Source: Dyella flava
GTDB taxonomy: Bacteria; Pseudomonadota; Gammaproteobacteria; Xanthomonadales; Rhodanobacteraceae
Reading direction: 5' to 3'
Assembly: GCF_016904955.1 (NCBI RefSeq)
Contig: NZ_JADIKE010000037.1
Span: 310,001-374,000, forward strand
DNA length: 64,000 nucleotides
The notes below the pieces were generated by a model. That model did no database searches. It saw only the letters and a program-made list of their open reading frames with translations, and was not told the origin of the DNA. A program made the translations under genes and the position numbers. Positions 62,082 to 64,000 of this stretch are shown here, piece by piece; within the stretch, counting starts at the first letter, position 1; every line of letters starts with the position of its first letter.

Positions 62082-62234
62082 TGCAGCATGCGCAAACAAA
62101 GCAAGCGCATAAAAATGCAGCGGGAACATTTCGCAAGATTGTCCCCTCACCCTCCTCTCATGTCCCAAAAGATGGGGTAAGCCGCTTCCCGACATTGCGC
62201 TAGTCTAGGCAGGCACATCCAACGGGGAGTCACC

Positions 62235-64000
62235 ATGAAGTCGAGTCGTGCCGCGATCGCGTTACGCGGGCTCAGTCCTGCCGTGTTTGCCCTGCTGCTC
62301 AGCCTGAGCGGCGCTCTATTGGCGACGGATCCGCCCAGCAACTCGCCATACCCCAACTACCCCAGCGAAACGCCGGCGCAATTCAAGCCGGTCACCAGCA
62401 GCTACGACTACGTCGAGCGCGACGTGATGATTCCGATGCGCGACGGCGTCAAGCTCCATACCGTCATCCTGATTCCCAAGGGCGTCACGCACGCCGGCAT
62501 CGTGCTGACGCGCACGCCCTACGATGCCAAAGAACTCACGCATCATGTGATGAGCGGCCATCTCGGCCCGATGCTGGAGGGTTACGACAACGCGACCGAC
62601 GTGATCGTAGAAGATCACTACATCCGGGTGATCCAGGACATCCGCGGCAAATACGGCTCCGAGGGCGATTACGTGATGAACCGGCCGATCCACGGCCCGC
62701 TCAACCCCACGCCGGTGGATGACGCCACCGATACCTACGACACGATCGACTGGCTGGTGAAGAACGTGCCCGAGTCGAACGGCAAGGTCGGCACCATCGG
62801 CATTTCCTATGACGGCTTCGAGCCGCTGATGTCATTGATCAATCCGCATCCGGCGCTGAAAGTCGCGGTGCCGATGAACCCGATGGTGGATGGCTGGATG
62901 GGAGACGACTGGTTCCATCACGGTGCGTTCCGCCAGCAAAACATGTCCTACATCTACGAGCAGAGCGCCAGCCGCGATAACTTCTACAAATGGTGGACCG
63001 ACTATCACGACGAATACGACCTGTTCATGCAGGCCGGCTCGGCCGGTGAACTCGGCCGCCAGTACGGCATGGAACAGCTCGGCTTCTGGAACAAAGTGCT
63101 GGCGCACCCGGCGTACGACTCGTTCTGGAGCGAACAGGCGGTCGACAAGGTACTTGCCGCACAGCCGCTGAAGGTGCCGGTGATGCTGGTGCACAGCCTG
63201 TGGGATCAGGAAGACATCTACGGCGCACTCGCCGTCTATCGCGCCATCAAGCCGAAAGACACCAGCGGCGAGATGGTGAAGCTGGTGATGGGCCCCTGGC
63301 ACCACGGCCAGGAAATCGAAGAAGGCAGCTCGCTTGGGGCGATTCAATTCGGCAGCGACACCGCCAAGTATTTCCGCGAGCACATCCTGCGCCCGTATCT
63401 GGCGCAATACCTCAAGGATGGCGCTCCCAAGGCGGACATCGCACCGGTGACCGCCTATCAGACGGGCACCAATCAGTGGCAACGGCTCAGCCATTGGCCG
63501 CTTGCCTGCGAACAAGGTTGCAGCACGAAGAGCCGGCCGCTGTATCTGGAGGCGGATAACAAGCTCGGCTTCAGTGCGCCCGCTGCGGGCAGCAGCTATG
63601 ACGAATACGTCTCCGACCCGGCGCATCCGGTCCCGTTCCGCGCCCGGCCGATCCAGCCTATCGGCTACGACAATGGCCTCACCTGGCCGCAGTGGCTGGT
63701 CGACGATCAGCGTGAAGCATCAGGCCGCACTGATGTCGTCACGTACATCTCTGACGTACTCACCCAACCGCTGACCATCGCCGGTACGCCGGTGGTGCAT
63801 CTGGTGGCGTCGACCAGCGGCACCGACAGCGACTGGGTAGTGAAGCTGATCGACGTGTATCCCGATCAGGTCGCCGAGCAGCCGGAGATGGGCGGCTATC
63901 AGCTCGCGGTGGCGATGGATATCTTCCGTGGGCGCTATCGCGAAGGTTTCGACGACCCCAAGCCGCTCGCAGCCAATCAGCCACTGGCCTATCGCTTCGA
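62235..64000 (+). CDS. Alpha-amino-acid ester hydrolase (CocE/NonD family), 3' end outside window
   Basis: The first 588 residues are visible. After a signal peptide (VFALLLSLSGALLA) comes an alpha/beta hydrolase domain with Ser191 in GISYDGF, the catalytic Asp and two carboxylates in SLWDQEDIYG, the MVDGWMGDDWFHHGAF segment and the catalytic His in GPWHHGQ, followed by the jelly-roll domain (SGTDSDWVVKLIDVYPD). The carboxylate cluster and flanking sequence match Xanthomonas citri AEH closely; such enzymes hydrolyse and transfer alpha-amino acyl esters and beta-lactam amides. The start at 62235 follows GGGGAG. Natural substrates are probably peptides or amino-acid esters in the periplasm. Confidence 0.9.
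   Translation, partial: MKSSRAAIALRGLSPAVFALLLSLSGALLATDPPSNSPYPNYPSETPAQFKPVTSSYDYVERDVMIPMRDGVKLHTVILIPKGVTHAGIVLTRTPYDAKELTHHVMSGHLGPMLEGYDNATDVIVEDHYIRVIQDIRGKYGSEGDYVMNRPIHGPLNPTPVDDATDTYDTIDWLVKNVPESNGKVGTIGISYDGFEPLMSLINPHPALKVAVPMNPMVDGWMGDDWFHHGAFRQQNMSYIYEQSASRDNFYKWWTDYHDEYDLFMQAGSAGELGRQYGMEQLGFWNKVLAHPAYDSFWSEQAVDKVLAAQPLKVPVMLVHSLWDQEDIYGALAVYRAIKPKDTSGEMVKLVMGPWHHGQEIEEGSSLGAIQFGSDTAKYFREHILRPYLAQYLKDGAPKADIAPVTAYQTGTNQWQRLSHWPLACEQGCSTKSRPLYLEADNKLGFSAPAAGSSYDEYVSDPAHPVPFRARPIQPIGYDNGLTWPQWLVDDQREASGRTDVVTYISDVLTQPLTIAGTPVVHLVASTSGTDSDWVVKLIDVYPDQVAEQPEMGGYQLAVAMDIFRGRYREGFDDPKPLAANQPLAYRF

Noticed and set aside
59647..62136. 829-codon minus-strand open frame opposite the acyl-CoA dehydrogenase
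   Set aside because: The plus-strand gene has all family motifs; the minus-strand product has none and begins and ends outside natural gene limits.

Overview
The window looks like chromosomal DNA of a high-GC gammaproteobacterium of the Xanthomonadales, most probably Rhodanobacteraceae (Dyella, Rhodanobacter or Luteibacter type). This placement is inferred from gene content: a fused aspartate kinase/diaminopimelate decarboxylase, the MurD2-MurL route to D-glutamate in peptidoglycan, a Xanthomonas-type alpha-amino-acid ester hydrolase, a small bacterial SET-domain methyltransferase, a sedolisin protease and a large TonB-dependent receptor. No rRNA, tRNA, CRISPR array, prophage or classical IS element was seen.

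Layout. 1-9.4 kb: the 3' part of hrpA (minus strand, cut by the window start), dps, a TonB-dependent receptor and a GH17-GT2 glucan synthase of the NdvB type. 9.9-15.4 kb: tamA-tamB, the outer-membrane assembly pair. 15.4-24.1 kb: a chaperone-usher fimbrial locus with two paralogous major pilins, chaperone, usher and two tip adhesins. 24.2-25.2 kb: a REP-associated tyrosine transposase (RAYT) flanked by REP hairpins of the kind also found around the adhesins. 25.2-33 kb: DHA2 drug exporter, GH92 alpha-mannosidase and M13 metalloprotease. 33-43.6 kb: two small proteins, murL-murD2, a DUF559 protein, lysAC, class I fumarase and an outer-membrane barrel. 44-52.3 kb: secreted S53 protease, PhzF-like isomerase, second barrel, APC permease and a two-subunit molybdenum hydroxylase that lacks key residues. 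52.7-64 kb: two paralogous TonB-like proline-rich proteins, an EF-G-like GTPase, greB, a SET methyltransferase, a lipoprotein plus acyl-CoA dehydrogenase pair behind a PsrA-like box, and an alpha-amino-acid ester hydrolase cut by the window end.

Two repeat families shape the intergenic DNA. REP elements of about 32 bp begin with GTAG and occur in inverted pairs around the fimbrial/RAYT region. A second family consists of very GC-rich hairpins (arms CCCTCTCCCC / GGGGAGAGGG). It occurs in at least nine clusters, contains nested extra hairpins, lies inside hrpA without breaking the reading frame, and supplies the C-terminus of the DUF559 protein.

Much of the window concerns the cell envelope: TamAB, fimbriae, periplasmic glucan, peptidoglycan precursor synthesis, barrels, TonB receptor, TonB-like proteins, and secreted hydrolases for proteins, mannosides and amino-acid esters. 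The features most worth follow-up are the in-frame repeat in hrpA, the degenerate molybdenum hydroxylase, the TonB-like pair with an unrecognised C-terminal domain, the shared operator upstream of the two pilin genes, and the RAYT/REP system.
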